The position numbers and the translations under genes were made by a program. Shown piece after piece: positions 1 through 15,729 of a DNA stretch of 64,000 bases. Source of the DNA: Clostridia bacterium. GTDB taxonomy: Bacteria > Bacillota > Clostridia > Christensenellales > Borkfalkiaceae. The stretch spans positions 124,001 through 188,000 of the forward strand of contig JAFVPE010000030.1 in assembly GCA_017505465.1 (NCBI GenBank), read 5' to 3'. The notes beneath the pieces are model-generated. The model was given only the letters and a program-made list of their open reading frames with translations. It did not search any database and was not told where the DNA came from. Numbering within the stretch: the first letter of the stretch is position 1; each line of letters opens with the position of its first letter.

Positions 1-93
1 GCAGTCGGGGCATCTGCCAAGCCATTTCGGCGTGGCAAAGCCGCAGTTTGAACAAACGAATTGACTTGTCGGCGCTTTTTGTTTGGTAGCCAT
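1..93 (-). CDS. radA: DNA repair protein RadA, N-terminal fragment (runs off the window)
   Basis: Only the first 31 codons are present; the gene continues past the left edge. The peptide opens MATKQKAPTSQFVCSNCG and continues into a PKWLGRC segment, giving the four-cysteine zinc finger (CSNC...CPDC) and PKWLG signature that begin RadA/Sms. RadA is a RecA-related, DnaB-like ATPase that helps process recombination intermediates. The ATG lies 27 bases after the ispDF stop on the same strand, behind AGGTGA, so it is probably translated from the rqcP-ispDF-radA transcript. The neighbourhood of radA with ispD is common in Firmicutes. The ATPase and Lon-like domains are not visible, so whether the gene is intact cannot be judged here. 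Confidence 0.9.
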   Translation of the reverse strand, partial: MATKQKAPTSQFVCSNCGFATPKWLGRCPDC

Positions 94-120
94 AATGAAT
101 CACCTAATGAACGTAGTATT

Positions 121-1239
121 TTATAACGTGCGAAGCAGTACGTAAGCGTTTACGGTAATGCCCTTGCCTTCGCCGACGTAGCCCAAGCCTTCGTTCGTGC
201 CTGCGGAAATGCCGATTGCCGTCGGATCGACCTTCAATACGCCCGAAAGGGCGTTTTTCATATCGTCGATATATTTTGCAAGGCGGGGCTTTTCCGCTTG
301 GATTGCCACGGAAAGATTCTTCACCGCATAGCCTTGCTCGCCTATCATCGAAAGCACCTGCTCCAACATACTCATAGAGCTTGCGCCCTTCCATTTTTCG
401 TCCGTATCGGGGAAGTAATGCCCGATATCCTTCAAGCCTGCCGCCGAAAGGAGCGCGTCCATCACGGCGTGTACCAAAACGTCCCCGTCGCTATGGGCAA
501 TCAAGCCGCTTTCCGAAGGGATTTTCACGCCTGCGAGCAGGATATAGTCCTGCGCCTTGCCGAATGCGTGCGTATCTACCCCGAAGCCGCAACGCGCGGT
601 GTTATCGCGGAAGTCTTCCGCATAGGTGAGCTTGATATTTTCACGGCTACCTTCGCAAAGATAGGGCGCTCCGCAATAGCGAGCAAACACCGACGAATCG
701 TCCGTGTAGGAAGGGGATTCTTCTTCAAAAGCCCGTTCGTAGGCGCAAGTGATATTCTCACGGAAAAAGCCCTGCGGCGTTTGAATTTGACGAAGGGTAT
801 CGCGGTTGGGAACGTTGATGACCTTGCCGTTTTTGACGGTGGCAACCGTATCACGGCATTCCACGGCGCAAATACCGCTGCCGTTCCTCTTCACACTTTC
901 GATACAGCCTTCAATCACCGTGCGCGTAACGTACGGTCTTGCCCCGTCGTGGATAAGTACGATATCCGCCGTTGCCGACTTTAAGGCATTGTAGACGGAG
1001 TGAGAGCGGCTCTCGCCGCCCAAGACGACTTTCGCGCGAGGGAGCGTGGTAACGAGCGAAGATATTTCTTCAAAATCTGCTTCCGACGCCGTGACGATTA
1101 TCTCGTCGATAGCAGGGAAATCAAAGGCGGAAAGGGTTGTACGTAACGCCTTATCGCCCACCAAAAGCTTGTTCTTTTCAAAGCCTGCGCGCGCGCCTTT
1201 GCCTGCGGCGCAAATAATGGCACATACCGTTTGTTTCAT
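121..1239 (-). CDS. ispDF: Bifunctional IspD/IspF, MEP isoprenoid pathway
   Basis: A 372-residue two-domain enzyme. Residues 1 to about 210 are IspD (2-C-methyl-D-erythritol 4-phosphate cytidylyltransferase), with the nucleotide-binding loop AAGKGARAGFEKNK at 11-24 and the IHDGARP motif. From about residue 216 it is IspF (2-C-methyl-D-erythritol 2,4-cyclodiphosphate synthase), with metal-binding DTH near 221, the AHSDGDV segment and a C-terminal GYVGEGKGI segment. Together they catalyse the CTP-dependent and cyclising steps to isopentenyl diphosphate. In many bacteria these are two genes joined by IspE as a scaffold; here they are fused. The start overlaps the rqcP stop as ATGA, implying coupled translation, and radA follows after 27 bases. 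Confidence 0.95.
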   Translation of the reverse strand: MKQTVCAIICAAGKGARAGFEKNKLLVGDKALRTTLSAFDFPAIDEIIVTASEADFEEISSLVTTLPRAKVVLGGESRSHSVYNALKSATADIVLIHDGARPYVTRTVIEGCIESVKRNGSGICAVECRDTVATVKNGKVINVPNRDTLRQIQTPQGFFRENITCAYERAFEEESPSYTDDSSVFARYCGAPYLCEGSRENIKLTYAEDFRDNTARCGFGVDTHAFGKAQDYILLAGVKIPSESGLIAHSDGDVLVHAVMDALLSAAGLKDIGHYFPDTDEKWKGASSMSMLEQVLSMIGEQGYAVKNLSVAIQAEKPRLAKYIDDMKNALSGVLKVDPTAIGISAGTNEGLGYVGEGKGITVNAYVLLRTL

Positions 1240-1478
1240 ACGATCACCTCGTAAAGGGAAGCGGCCTCTTCCTTTTTTACCGTTTCCTTGATGTTTATTA
1301 TGCGGAATTTCAACACGCCCGAAGCGTACAACACTTCCACGACGTCGCCGATTTTAACGGCGGTGGAGGGTTTTGCCGGTTTGCCGTTGATAACGACCTT
1401 TTCTTCCGAGCAGGCCTCTTGCGCCACGGTGCGGCGCTTCAAAATACGTGAAACTTTGAGAAATTTGTCGATTCTCAT
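1236..1478 (-). CDS. rqcP: S4-domain RNA-binding protein, RqcP/YabO-like
   Basis: An 80-residue protein that is almost entirely one S4 RNA-binding domain (MRIDKFLKVSRILKRRTVA at the start, then VVINGKPAKPSTAVKIGD). Size and sequence fit RqcP (YabO), which in Firmicutes works with RqcH on obstructed large ribosomal subunits, where alanine tails are added to stalled nascent chains. I chose the ATG at 1478 because GGAGC sits just upstream and the conserved domain begins there; an upstream in-frame extension of 35 codons has no homology and runs through the rpoB promoter region. It is the first gene of the minus-strand operon with ispDF and radA. Confidence 0.85.
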   Translation of the reverse strand: MRIDKFLKVSRILKRRTVAQEACSEEKVVINGKPAKPSTAVKIGDVVEVLYASGVLKFRIINIKETVKKEEAASLYEVIV

Positions 1479-1539
1479 AAGAGAAAGCTCCTTTTTTGTG
1501 GATAACGCAAAAAAATTTTCAAAACTTTTCAAAAAATAC

Positions 1540-1568
1540 TTGACATCTTTTTTTGGGGGCGATATAAT
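1540..1568 (+). promoter_or_regulatory. Sigma-A promoter for rpoBC
   Basis: A perfect consensus promoter: TTGACA at 1540-1545, a 17-base spacer, and TATAAT at 1563-1568. Transcription should start near 1575, about 255 bases before the rpoB ATG. It lies just upstream of the divergent rqcP start. Confidence 0.85.
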
Positions 1569-1829
1569 TAGATAATGTATCATTATGCTTAAAATGGTGT
1601 AATATCGCGTAAAGTCGAATTTTTGGCAGGGAATTTACCCCAAAAATCGTCAAAAATAGAGGAAAAAGCGGTAAAAATTCTTTTCATTATATATATTATA
1701 ACCGAAAAGAGCACAAAAGTAAAGCGTAAGATATAAAAAAATCAAACCAAGACAAAAATTTCGATTTTTATCGATGAAAAGATATACTCGGTAGATCGCC
1801 TAAAAAAATTAAGGAGCAAAATTTAAGCG
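1569..1829 (+). other. Long 5' leader of rpoBC
   Basis: About 255 bases of A/T-rich untranslated sequence between the rpoB promoter and the rpoB ATG. I see no intrinsic terminator, riboswitch core or convincing leader ORF in it. A good SD (AAGGAG) sits at 1811-1816, about 13 bases before the ATG. rpoB here starts from its own promoter, with no rplJ-rplL immediately upstream. Confidence 0.5.
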
Positions 1830-9682
<7,853 letters not shown>

Positions 9683-9702
9683 TGCCTTAAAAGCTTAAAA
9701 AT

Positions 9703-9737
9703 AAACGCCTTTTGGCCGAGCCAAAAGGCGTTTTACT
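9703..9737 (+). terminator. rpoBC intrinsic terminator
   Basis: A 13-base-pair stem (9703-9715 with 9721-9733, closing AAACGCCTTTTGG) with a five-base loop and a T-rich 3' arm, 20 bases after the rpoC stop. Confidence 0.85.
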
Positions 9738-9849
9738 TTGCAGGAAATGAAGAAATGAGGCACCCATGTCCGCGTTGAAATGAGAAAGGGCGGTGATATT
9801 GAGGGGAATAAAAGAATGCTCTATCCCTTGAAAAATCAAGGGGAAGGTG

Positions 9850-9878
9850 TTGACTTTCCATGATGCTTATAGTATAAT
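9850..9878 (+). promoter_or_regulatory. Promoter of the GtrA-like gene
   Basis: TTGACT at 9850-9855, 17-base spacer, TATAAT at 9873-9878. The ATG of the next gene is only 10 bases past the -10 box, so the message should start within a few bases of the start codon. Confidence 0.8.
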
Positions 9879-9888
9879 GGTGATATCT

Positions 9889-10404
9889 ATGGAAGAAAAG
9901 AAAGATTTGACAACTAAAGAAGGACAAGCGACCGTAAAGCAGACGAAAAAGCAACTATTTTGGGAAATTTTTCGTTTCTTGCTCGTCGGCGGAACGGCAA
10001 CCGTTGTGGATTATGCCGTTTCCTATCTTTTTTATACTTGGCTTTTGACACCGAGTCTTATTGGGGAAACGTGGGCGTTGATTATTTCCACGGCGCTTGG
10101 TTTTAGCGCAGGGCTTGTCGTGAATTGGTTTTTGTCCTTTTTATTCGTGTTTAAGGCGGTTAGGGACAAAAAGGAAGCTCGTTCGGGCAAATCCTTTTTG
10201 AAATTTGTTCTCATTAGCGTGATTGGTTTGGGAATATCCTTGCTTGGTATGCAGCTTGTGCGGATAATCCCGTCCTTTTCCCTTTTTGGATCGAACACTT
10301 TTTTGCATGAAGAGTGGAAATGGTGGGCAATGAAAGTGGCGTTGACGCTCATCGTTTTGGTGTGGAATTATATCGGCAGAAAACTTTTCGTATTTAAGTC
10401 TTAA
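9889..10404 (+). CDS. GtrA-like family membrane protein
   Basis: A 171-residue protein with four predicted membrane spans and the GtrA-family pattern: RFLLVGGTATVVDYAVSYL in the first span, VNWFLSFLFVF closing the second, and WNYIGRKLFVF at the end. GtrA-like proteins are thought to help move undecaprenyl-linked sugars across the membrane for glycan decoration; the exact substrate is not readable here. The start at 9889 is supported by position: the -10 box ends at 9878, so any upstream start would lie inside the promoter. GGTGAT at 9879-9884 could act as a weak SD if transcription begins early. No sugar transferase gene adjoins it, so its partner must be elsewhere. Confidence 0.85.
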   Translation: MEEKKDLTTKEGQATVKQTKKQLFWEIFRFLLVGGTATVVDYAVSYLFYTWLLTPSLIGETWALIISTALGFSAGLVVNWFLSFLFVFKAVRDKKEARSGKSFLKFVLISVIGLGISLLGMQLVRIIPSFSLFGSNTFLHEEWKWWAMKVALTLIVLVWNYIGRKLFVFKS

Positions 10405-10434
10405 AAATTTTTACAACTTTTTTTTGAAAAGGTA

Positions 10435-10463
10435 TTGAAATTTGATGCAAGGTAGTGTATAAT
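10435..10463 (+). promoter_or_regulatory. Promoter of the 6S-like RNA
   Basis: TTGAAA at 10435-10440, 17-base spacer, TATAAT at 10458-10463. No start codon with SD follows within 290 bases, so it most likely drives a non-coding RNA. Confidence 0.7.
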
Positions 10464-10469
10464 GAATCT

Positions 10470-10612
10470 ACAAATTGCAAAGTGCCTTACAATAAAGCGG
10501 CTTTGGAATTATTGAATTTTGCTCACAAGATGTGTTAAACTCCTTTTTTGATGTTGGAAAGAACCGCGGCGCTTTGTCTCGGTTCTTTCTAATTTATAGG
10601 CACTTTTAAAAG
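10470..10612 (+). ncRNA. Candidate 6S RNA (ssrS-like)
   Basis: A non-coding stretch behind its own strong promoter. Its ends can pair: AAAGTGCCT at 10479-10487 with AGGCACTTT at 10598-10606. Inside lies a second strong hairpin, GAAAGAACCG with CGGTTCTTTC around 10558-10590. A long closing stem, a large A/U-rich central bubble and an apical hairpin in about 140 bases is the layout of 6S RNA, which mimics an open promoter and binds the housekeeping RNA polymerase. I cannot align it to the family without a covariance search. SRP RNA is unlikely because no GGAA/GNRA-type SRP tip is visible. The 3' boundary is a guess. Confidence 0.5.
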
Positions 10613-10682
10613 CCTTTCGACGCTGCCAAAATTCCCCTCTAGGGGAAAATGTTAAAAAGATTGAAAAAATAAACACAAAGAC

Positions 10683-10712
10683 TTGACAGCATAGGAAGAA
10701 ATTTGCTATAAT
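10683..10712 (+). promoter_or_regulatory. Promoter of pflA
   Basis: TTGACA at 10683-10688, 18-base spacer, TATAAT at 10707-10712, 47 bases before the pflA ATG. Confidence 0.75.
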
Positions 10713-10759
10713 GATTTGAGCGAGAGAAAAGCGGCGTATACGTACATAGGAGGAAAGGC

Positions 10760-11485
10760 ATGATTGGACGTATTCATTCATTTGAATCCTTCGGTACGGT
10801 AGACGGTCCCGGGATCCGTTTCGTGGTATTCTTGCAGGGGTGTCCCTTGCGTTGTCAATACTGTCACAATCCCGATACTTGGGAAGCAGGCGGCAAGGAA
10901 TACACGGTTGAAGAAGTGGTTGCGCAAGCTTTGCGCTATAAAAACTACTTTGGAGACAAGGGCGGCGTCACGGTTACGGGCGGCGAGCCACTTGTGCAAA
11001 TTGATTTCGTTACCGAGCTTTTCAAAGCACTTAAAGCGAAAGGCATTCACACTTGTGTAGACACGTCGGGGATTACCTTCAACCCCGAAAGTGAAACGAG
11101 TGTGGACAAACATAAAAAGCTTTTGGGAGTGACCGATCTCGTTCTTCTTGACATCAAGCACATCGACGATGAAGCTTGTAAAAATCTGACGGGGCAGGGG
11201 AATGCACATACGCTTGCGTTCGCGAAGTTTTTGAGCGACAACGGCACGCCGATTTGGATAAGACAGGTGCTCGTTCCGGGGATTACGGACGGCGAAGAGA
11301 GTCTTGCGCGCACTCGTGCGTTCATTGACGAGTTAAAGACGGTGCAAAAGGTGGAAGTTTTACCCTATCACACGATGGGGGCGGTCAAGTATGAAAAGCT
11401 TGGCTTGGAATATCCACTCCAAGGGGTGGACGCGCCTTCCAAGGAAAAGGTTGCGTACGCAAAACGCATTTTGACGGAGAAATAA
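10760..11485 (+). CDS. pflA: Pyruvate formate-lyase-activating enzyme (radical SAM)
   Basis: A 241-residue radical SAM enzyme. The cluster-binding CxxxCxxC is CPLRCQYC at residues 28-35 and is followed by HNPDTW; the TGGEPL motif lies near residue 73. It uses S-adenosylmethionine and a [4Fe-4S] cluster to place the glycyl radical on pyruvate formate-lyase in the absence of oxygen. The length is normal for PflA and no extra ferredoxin domain is present, which separates it from activases of other glycyl radical enzymes. AGGAGG lies just before the ATG. A thioredoxin-like gene follows after two bases, and the split pyruvate formate-lyase comes next, so its real target is probably Gly52 of the small product at 14023. 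Confidence 0.93.
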   Translation: MIGRIHSFESFGTVDGPGIRFVVFLQGCPLRCQYCHNPDTWEAGGKEYTVEEVVAQALRYKNYFGDKGGVTVTGGEPLVQIDFVTELFKALKAKGIHTCVDTSGITFNPESETSVDKHKKLLGVTDLVLLDIKHIDDEACKNLTGQGNAHTLAFAKFLSDNGTPIWIRQVLVPGITDGEESLARTRAFIDELKTVQKVEVLPYHTMGAVKYEKLGLEYPLQGVDAPSKEKVAYAKRILTEK

Positions 11486-11487
11486 GT

Positions 11488-11802
11488 ATGAACGAAAAAG
11501 ACTATAAAGAGCATTTAAAAGGACTTTGCTGTGTAGAAATTAGCGGCGAATCCTGCGCAAACTGCTTGACGCTCATGCCCATTTTGAAGGACATTTGCGA
11601 TGCACGTGGCGACTTGCGCTTGGTGCATATTGAGGCGGACTATTCAACGATGGCGCTTATGGAAGCGTTGGAAGTGGAAAAAGTGCCTACGATTTTGCTC
11701 GTGGAAGACGGTGAAATCTTCGCTCGCTGTGCAGGCTTTCAGCCCGAAGAGATCTTGGAGCTTTGGATCGACGCGAAGGTGGAAGAGCGCAAGGCGAAAT
11801 AA
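11488..11802 (+). CDS. Thioredoxin-like protein in the pfl cluster
   Basis: A 104-residue protein with a thioredoxin-type layout: a redox-type CxxC at residues 23-26 (SCANC), a KVPTILLVEDGE stretch matching the cis-proline loop and following strand of thioredoxins, and a closing helix. CANC differs from the canonical CGPC, so the redox potential and partner may differ from classical thioredoxin. It starts two bases after the pflA stop and is therefore translated with it. A role in protecting or reducing glycyl-radical-enzyme cysteines is possible from the position alone; nothing in the sequence proves it. Confidence 0.8.
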   Translation: MNEKDYKEHLKGLCCVEISGESCANCLTLMPILKDICDARGDLRLVHIEADYSTMALMEALEVEKVPTILLVEDGEIFARCAGFQPEEILELWIDAKVEERKAK

Positions 11803-11827
11803 ATTCGGAAAAACAAATCCTATATTT

Positions 11828-11845
11828 TTCAAACTAACGTTTGAA
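11828..11845 (+). promoter_or_regulatory. Inverted repeat upstream of pflB
   Basis: TTCAAAC-TAAC-GTTTGAA, seven perfect base pairs, between the thioredoxin-like gene and pflB. It could be an operator or a weak attenuating hairpin; no T-run follows directly. pflB has a good SD (ATAGGAG) but I see no clean separate promoter. Confidence 0.4.
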
Positions 11846-11905
11846 GGAAGGGGATTTTGTTGATAAATAATTGAACAAAAAATAATTTTTATAGGAGTTA
11901 TTGAC

Positions 11906-13939
11906 ATGATGCAATACAAAGGTTGGGAAGGATTTGTTCCCGGTAAATGGTGCAATGACGAAGTAGACGTGCGCGATTTCATTCAGCACAACTACACGCC
12001 TTATGAAGGTGACGCAGCATTCCTTGCTCCCGCAACGGAAGCTACGAAGAAACTTTGGGATATCATCTGTGATTTGACGAAGAAGGAAATCGCAGCAGGC
12101 GGCGTTCTCAACGCGGACACGAAAATCGTTTCCACGCTTACCTCGCACGGCGCAGGTTATCTTGATAAAGACCTCGAAAAAATCGTAGGTTTGCAAACGG
12201 ACGAACCCTTTAAACGTGCTTTGCAACCCTTCGGCGGTATCCGTATGTCCGAAGGCGCTTTGGAAATGTACGGTTACACGATTGATCCTCAAGTAAAGGA
12301 AATCTTCACGAAGTATCGTAAGACGCACAACGAAGGCGTTTTCGACGCATATACCCCGGAAATGAGAGCGGCTCGTTCCGCACACATTTTGACCGGTTTG
12401 CCCGACGCTTACGGTCGTGGCCGTATCATCGGTGACTATCGTCGTGTAGCGCTCTACGGTGTAGATTACCTTATCCGCAAGAAGGAAGAAGACAAGCTTG
12501 CGATCAACGGCGATATGCTTCCCGAAAAGGTAAGAGATCGTGAAGAACTCGCAGACCAAATCAAAGCGCTCAAAGCTTTGAAGGAAATGGCAGCTATTTA
12601 CGGTTGTGATATTTCCCGTCCCGCAGAAACGGCACAAGAAGCAATCCAAGCATTGTACTTTGGTTACCTTGCAGCTGTTAAAGATCAAAACGGCGCGGCT
12701 ATGTCCATCGGTAGAAACACGACCTTCCTTGATATCTATATCGAAAGAGACCTTCAAAAGGGCATTATCACGGAAGAACAAGCGCAAGAATTCATCGATC
12801 ATTTCATCATGAAGCTTCGTATCGTGAAGTTCATGAGAACGAAAGAATACAACGAACTCTTCTCGGGCGACCCCACGTGGGTTACCGAAGCAATCGGCGG
12901 TATGGGTGTAGACGGCAGAACGCTCGTTACGAAGACGGCTTACCGTGTACTCCACACGCTTGACAACCTCGGCCCTGCACCCGAACCTAACCTTACGGTT
13001 CTTTGGTCGAAGAGATTGCCCGTGAACTTCAAGAGATTCTGCGCAGACATCTCTATCCGTACCTCTTCCATTCAGTACGAAAGCGACGATTTGATGCGTC
13101 CTGAAATGGGTGACGATTATGCAATCGCTTGCTGCGTAAGCTGTATGAAAGTTGGTAAGGATATGCAGTTCTTCGGCGCGAGAGCAAACCTTGCGAAGTG
13201 CTTGCTTTACGCTATCAACGGCGGTAAAGACGAACTTATGAAGGACAAGAAGACGGGCAAGCCTATGCAGGTATCCCCCGAATTTATGCCTATCACGAGC
13301 AACGATGCGCTTGACTTCAACGAAGTAATTGCAAAGTTCGACAACATGATGACGTGGCTTGCAGACCTCTACGTAAATACGCTTAACCTTATCCACTATA
13401 TGCACGATAAGTACAGCTACGAAGCGTTGGAAATGTCTCTTCACGACACGAAGGTTCGCCGTTTCTTCGCAACGGGTATCGCAGGTCTTTCCTGTACGGC
13501 TGACGCACTTTCCGCAATCAAGTATGCGAAAGTATATCCCGTTCGTAACGAAGACGGTATCGTAGTGGACTACCGTATCGAAGGCGACTTCCCTAAATAC
13601 GGTAACAACGACGATAGAGCAGACGAACTTGCAGTTTGGGTACTCAAGACCTTCATGAAGAAGGTTAAGAGCCACTACACCTATCGTGATAGCGTTCCTA
13701 CGACGTCCATTCTTACCATCACGTCCAACGTTGTATACGGTAAGAAGACGGGTAACACGCCTGACGGTCGTCGCGGCGGTACGCCTCTTGCTCCCGGTGC
13801 TAACCCTATGCACGGCAGAGACTGCAACGGTGCTTTGGCATCCCTTGAATCGGTTGCAAAGCTTCCTTACGAATATTCGAGAGACGGTATTTCCAACACC
13901 TTCTCGATCACGCCCGGCTCGCTTGGCAAAGAAGACTAA
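11906..13939 (+). CDS. pflB: Pyruvate formate-lyase catalytic body, lacking the glycyl-radical domain
   Basis: A 677-residue protein that follows E. coli-type pyruvate formate-lyase closely from its N-terminus. The two active-site cysteines are present at 409-410 (IACCVSCM). It stops at [12 protein letters not shown], the point at which ordinary enzymes of about 750-760 residues continue into the C-terminal glycyl-radical domain. That missing domain is encoded separately 83 bases downstream (14023-14256), so the active enzyme must be a two-chain complex. The enzyme converts pyruvate and CoA to acetyl-CoA and formate. The split is clean, with a normal stop, a spacer and a fresh ribosome binding site, which argues against a sequencing error. 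A GGAG SD precedes the ATG pair; the second Met could also be the start. Confidence 0.92.
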   Translation: MMQYKGWEGFVPGKWCNDEVDVRDFIQHNYTPYEGDAAFLAPATEATKKLWDIICDLTKKEIAAGGVLNADTKIVSTLTSHGAGYLDKDLEKIVGLQTDEPFKRALQPFGGIRMSEGALEMYGYTIDPQVKEIFTKYRKTHNEGVFDAYTPEMRAARSAHILTGLPDAYGRGRIIGDYRRVALYGVDYLIRKKEEDKLAINGDMLPEKVRDREELADQIKALKALKEMAAIYGCDISRPAETAQEAIQALYFGYLAAVKDQNGAAMSIGRNTTFLDIYIERDLQKGIITEEQAQEFIDHFIMKLRIVKFMRTKEYNELFSGDPTWVTEAIGGMGVDGRTLVTKTAYRVLHTLDNLGPAPEPNLTVLWSKRLPVNFKRFCADISIRTSSIQYESDDLMRPEMGDDYAIACCVSCMKVGKDMQFFGARANLAKCLLYAINGGKDELMKDKKTGKPMQVSPEFMPITSNDALDFNEVIAKFDNMMTWLADLYVNTLNLIHYMHDKYSYEALEMSLHDTKVRRFFATGIAGLSCTADALSAIKYAKVYPVRNEDGIVVDYRIEGDFPKYGNNDDRADELAVWVLKTFMKKVKSHYTYRDSVPTTSILTITSNVVYGKKTGNTPDGRRGGTPLAPGANPMHGRDCNGALASLESVAKLPYEYSRDGISNTFSITPGSLGKED

Positions 13940-14022
13940 TTCAGTCAGAATTTCGCTTCTGCGCGCTTGCAATAAAACAAGCGCGTAGAGCATAAAATAA
14001 AAATAAAAAAGGAGATAATATT

Positions 14023-14256
14023 ATGTCGGAAAGAGTAGATAACTTGGTGAACATGTTAGACGGTTACGTTGGCGACGGCGGTTACCACCTCAACGTTAAC
14101 GTTTTCAACCGCGAAACCCTTTTGGATGCGCAGGCGCATCCTGAAAAATATCCTCAGCTTACCATTCGTGTATCTGGTTACGCAGTTAACTTCATCAAAC
14201 TCACGAAGGAACAGCAGGATGACGTTATTTCCAGAACCATTCACGAATCCATGTAA
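14023..14256 (+). CDS. Stand-alone glycyl-radical domain of pyruvate formate-lyase (GrcA-like)
   Basis: A 77-residue protein equal to the last part of pyruvate formate-lyase. It has the [10 protein letters not shown] and [17 protein letters not shown] stretches, with the radical glycine at residue 52 in RVSGYAV, and ends in a conserved RTIHESM. E. coli YfiD/GrcA is a similar free-standing domain that replaces oxygen-damaged ends of a full-length enzyme; here no full-length copy is visible, so this is probably an obligatory subunit of the pflB product. AAGGAGA lies ahead of the ATG and the gene ends just before the operon terminator. A separate radical chain could be swapped out after oxygen damage at low cost; that is inference. 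Confidence 0.9.
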   Translation: MSERVDNLVNMLDGYVGDGGYHLNVNVFNRETLLDAQAHPEKYPQLTIRVSGYAVNFIKLTKEQQDDVISRTIHESM

Positions 14257-14289
14257 TTCGTTGGCATGTGAGAAATAATTTGTAAAACG

Positions 14290-14324
14290 AACTGCCGTCG
14301 ACCAAAGCTCGACGGCAGTTTTTT
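14290..14324 (+). terminator. pfl operon terminator
   Basis: Stem AACTGCCGTCGA (14290-14301) with TCGACGGCAGTT (14309-14320), seven-base loop, followed by TTTT. Confidence 0.9.
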
Positions 14325-14339
14325 CAAAGGGAGAATAAA

Positions 14340-15620
14340 ATGGCAAGAAGGAAAAAGAAAGCCCCGATATGGGTAACGGTCATCGCGCTTCTTCTCGTAG
14401 CGGCGATTGTCGTTTGCTTTGTCTTACATAAAAAAGGGGTTATCAATATTCCATTTTTAAATGATGAAAGCTCGTCGGAAAGCGTCTTGGGTAGCGACGA
14501 CGGCGCAAGCGATAGCTCGGGCGGCAATGCAAGCGATAGTTCAAACGGTGGTTCGAGCGACAGTGCAAACGGTGGTTCGAGCGATAGTTCAAACGGTGGT
14601 TCGAGCGATGGTTCGGGCGGCGGTGACGTTCCCCCTGTGGTAACGACGGACGCTTTGAGTATCCATTTCTTGGAACTTGGGAATAAATATGCGGGGGATT
14701 GCACGTTAATTGATATAGGAGAGACGGAAATTCTTATTGATGCAGGCTCTATCAAAGGCTCTGCTGCGACGATTGTTCCGTATATCAAACAATATTGCGC
14801 AGACGGCGTTTTGGAATACGTTATTGCTACGCATGCGCACGAGGATCATATTGCGGCTTTCGTTGGGACGTCGTCGGCAAAAGGGATTTTTGATAGTTTT
14901 GAGTGCGAAACAATTATCGATTATGCCTTGTCAAGCTCTACAACGCAGATTCGTAAAGATTATGAGACAAAACGAGATGCGGAAGTTGCAAGTGGCGCAA
15001 AGCACTATACCGTTTTGGAATGTTGGAATAATGCGAACGGCGCAAAGCGTAGCTATACGCTTGGCGAAGGCATCACGATGAATTTCCTCTATCAAAAATA
15101 TTACGAGGAAAAGACGAACGATGAGAACGACTACTCCGTATGTATGCTTTTGACACAGGGCGAAAACAATTATCTTTTCACAGGTGACCTTGAAGAGAAA
15201 GGGGAAGCTTCGCTCGTAGAGAAAAACACCCTGCCGAAATGTAAGCTTTACAAAGGCGGACATCACGGCAGTCCTACGTCCTCGACAGACGCACTTTTAA
15301 AAATGATTCAACCTGAAATCATTTGTGTATGTTGCTGCGCGGGTAGTAATGAATATACGAGCATAGAAGAGAATAAATTCCCTTCGCAGGAATTTGTAAA
15401 TCGTATTGCGTCGTATACCGATAAAGTATATGTGACTACTTTAGCAATCAATGATACGAATGGAAAAACAACGGGTTACAAGTCTATGAACGGAAATATT
15501 GTGGTATCTTGCACGGACGGAAAAAGGATGACGGTAAACTGTACGAATAATAATATTTTACTCAAAGATACCGATTGGTTTAAAGAGAATAGAACGATGC
15601 CTGATGCTTGGCAAAGCTGA
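14340..15620 (+). CDS. Membrane-anchored metallo-beta-lactamase-fold hydrolase, ComEC C-domain-like
   Basis: A 426-residue protein. A basic N-terminus and one membrane span (about 10-29) are followed by a Ser/Gly/Asp/Asn-rich linker (42-96) built from an eight-residue repeat, and then a metallo-beta-lactamase domain. The metal-binding HxHxDH is HAHEDH at 165-170; later come GDLEEKGE and GGHHGS, the other ligand regions. The layout matches the extracellular hydrolase domain of ComEC-type proteins, but the channel-forming spans are missing, so it is an anchored or shed surface enzyme. The substrate is unknown; nucleic acid or phosphodiester cleavage is plausible from the family. AGGGAG precedes the ATG. 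Confidence 0.8.
   Translation: MARRKKKAPIWVTVIALLLVAAIVVCFVLHKKGVINIPFLNDESSSESVLGSDDGASDSSGGNASDSSNGGSSDSANGGSSDSSNGGSSDGSGGGDVPPVVTTDALSIHFLELGNKYAGDCTLIDIGETEILIDAGSIKGSAATIVPYIKQYCADGVLEYVIATHAHEDHIAAFVGTSSAKGIFDSFECETIIDYALSSSTTQIRKDYETKRDAEVASGAKHYTVLECWNNANGAKRSYTLGEGITMNFLYQKYYEEKTNDENDYSVCMLLTQGENNYLFTGDLEEKGEASLVEKNTLPKCKLYKGGHHGSPTSSTDALLKMIQPEIICVCCCAGSNEYTSIEENKFPSQEFVNRIASYTDKVYVTTLAINDTNGKTTGYKSMNGNIVVSCTDGKRMTVNCTNNNILLKDTDWFKENRTMPDAWQS
14500..14620 (+). repeat. In-frame tandem repeat encoding a Ser/Gly-rich linker
   Basis: About four copies of a 24-base unit, each giving a variant of NGGSSDSS. It lies wholly within the linker of the metallo-beta-lactamase-fold gene, and copy number is likely to vary between strains by slippage. 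Confidence 0.8.
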
Positions 15621-15729
15621 GCTTTGAGGCGGCATTAGCGTGTTGACTTCATTTTTTTAATGAGGAACGCTTGTGTGAGAAATGCGATTTGGATAGAAAA
15701 CAGCGAATTGCGCATGGGGTAAGAAGAAT

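Noticed and set aside
298-984. Open frame of 228 codons antisense to ispDF
   Set aside because: Explained by the reading frame of ispDF on the other strand.
10613-10759. ZTP (pfl-type) riboswitch before pflA
   Set aside because: The pflA promoter lies only 47 bases before its ATG, and I see none of the conserved ZTP motif segments in the leader.
11850-11880. Rex-type operator before pflB (TTGTT ... AACAA)
   Set aside because: The half-sites are too far apart compared with the 18-base Rex pattern.
14500-14620. CRISPR-like repeats
   Set aside because: The 24-base units are tandem without spacers and encode a protein linker.
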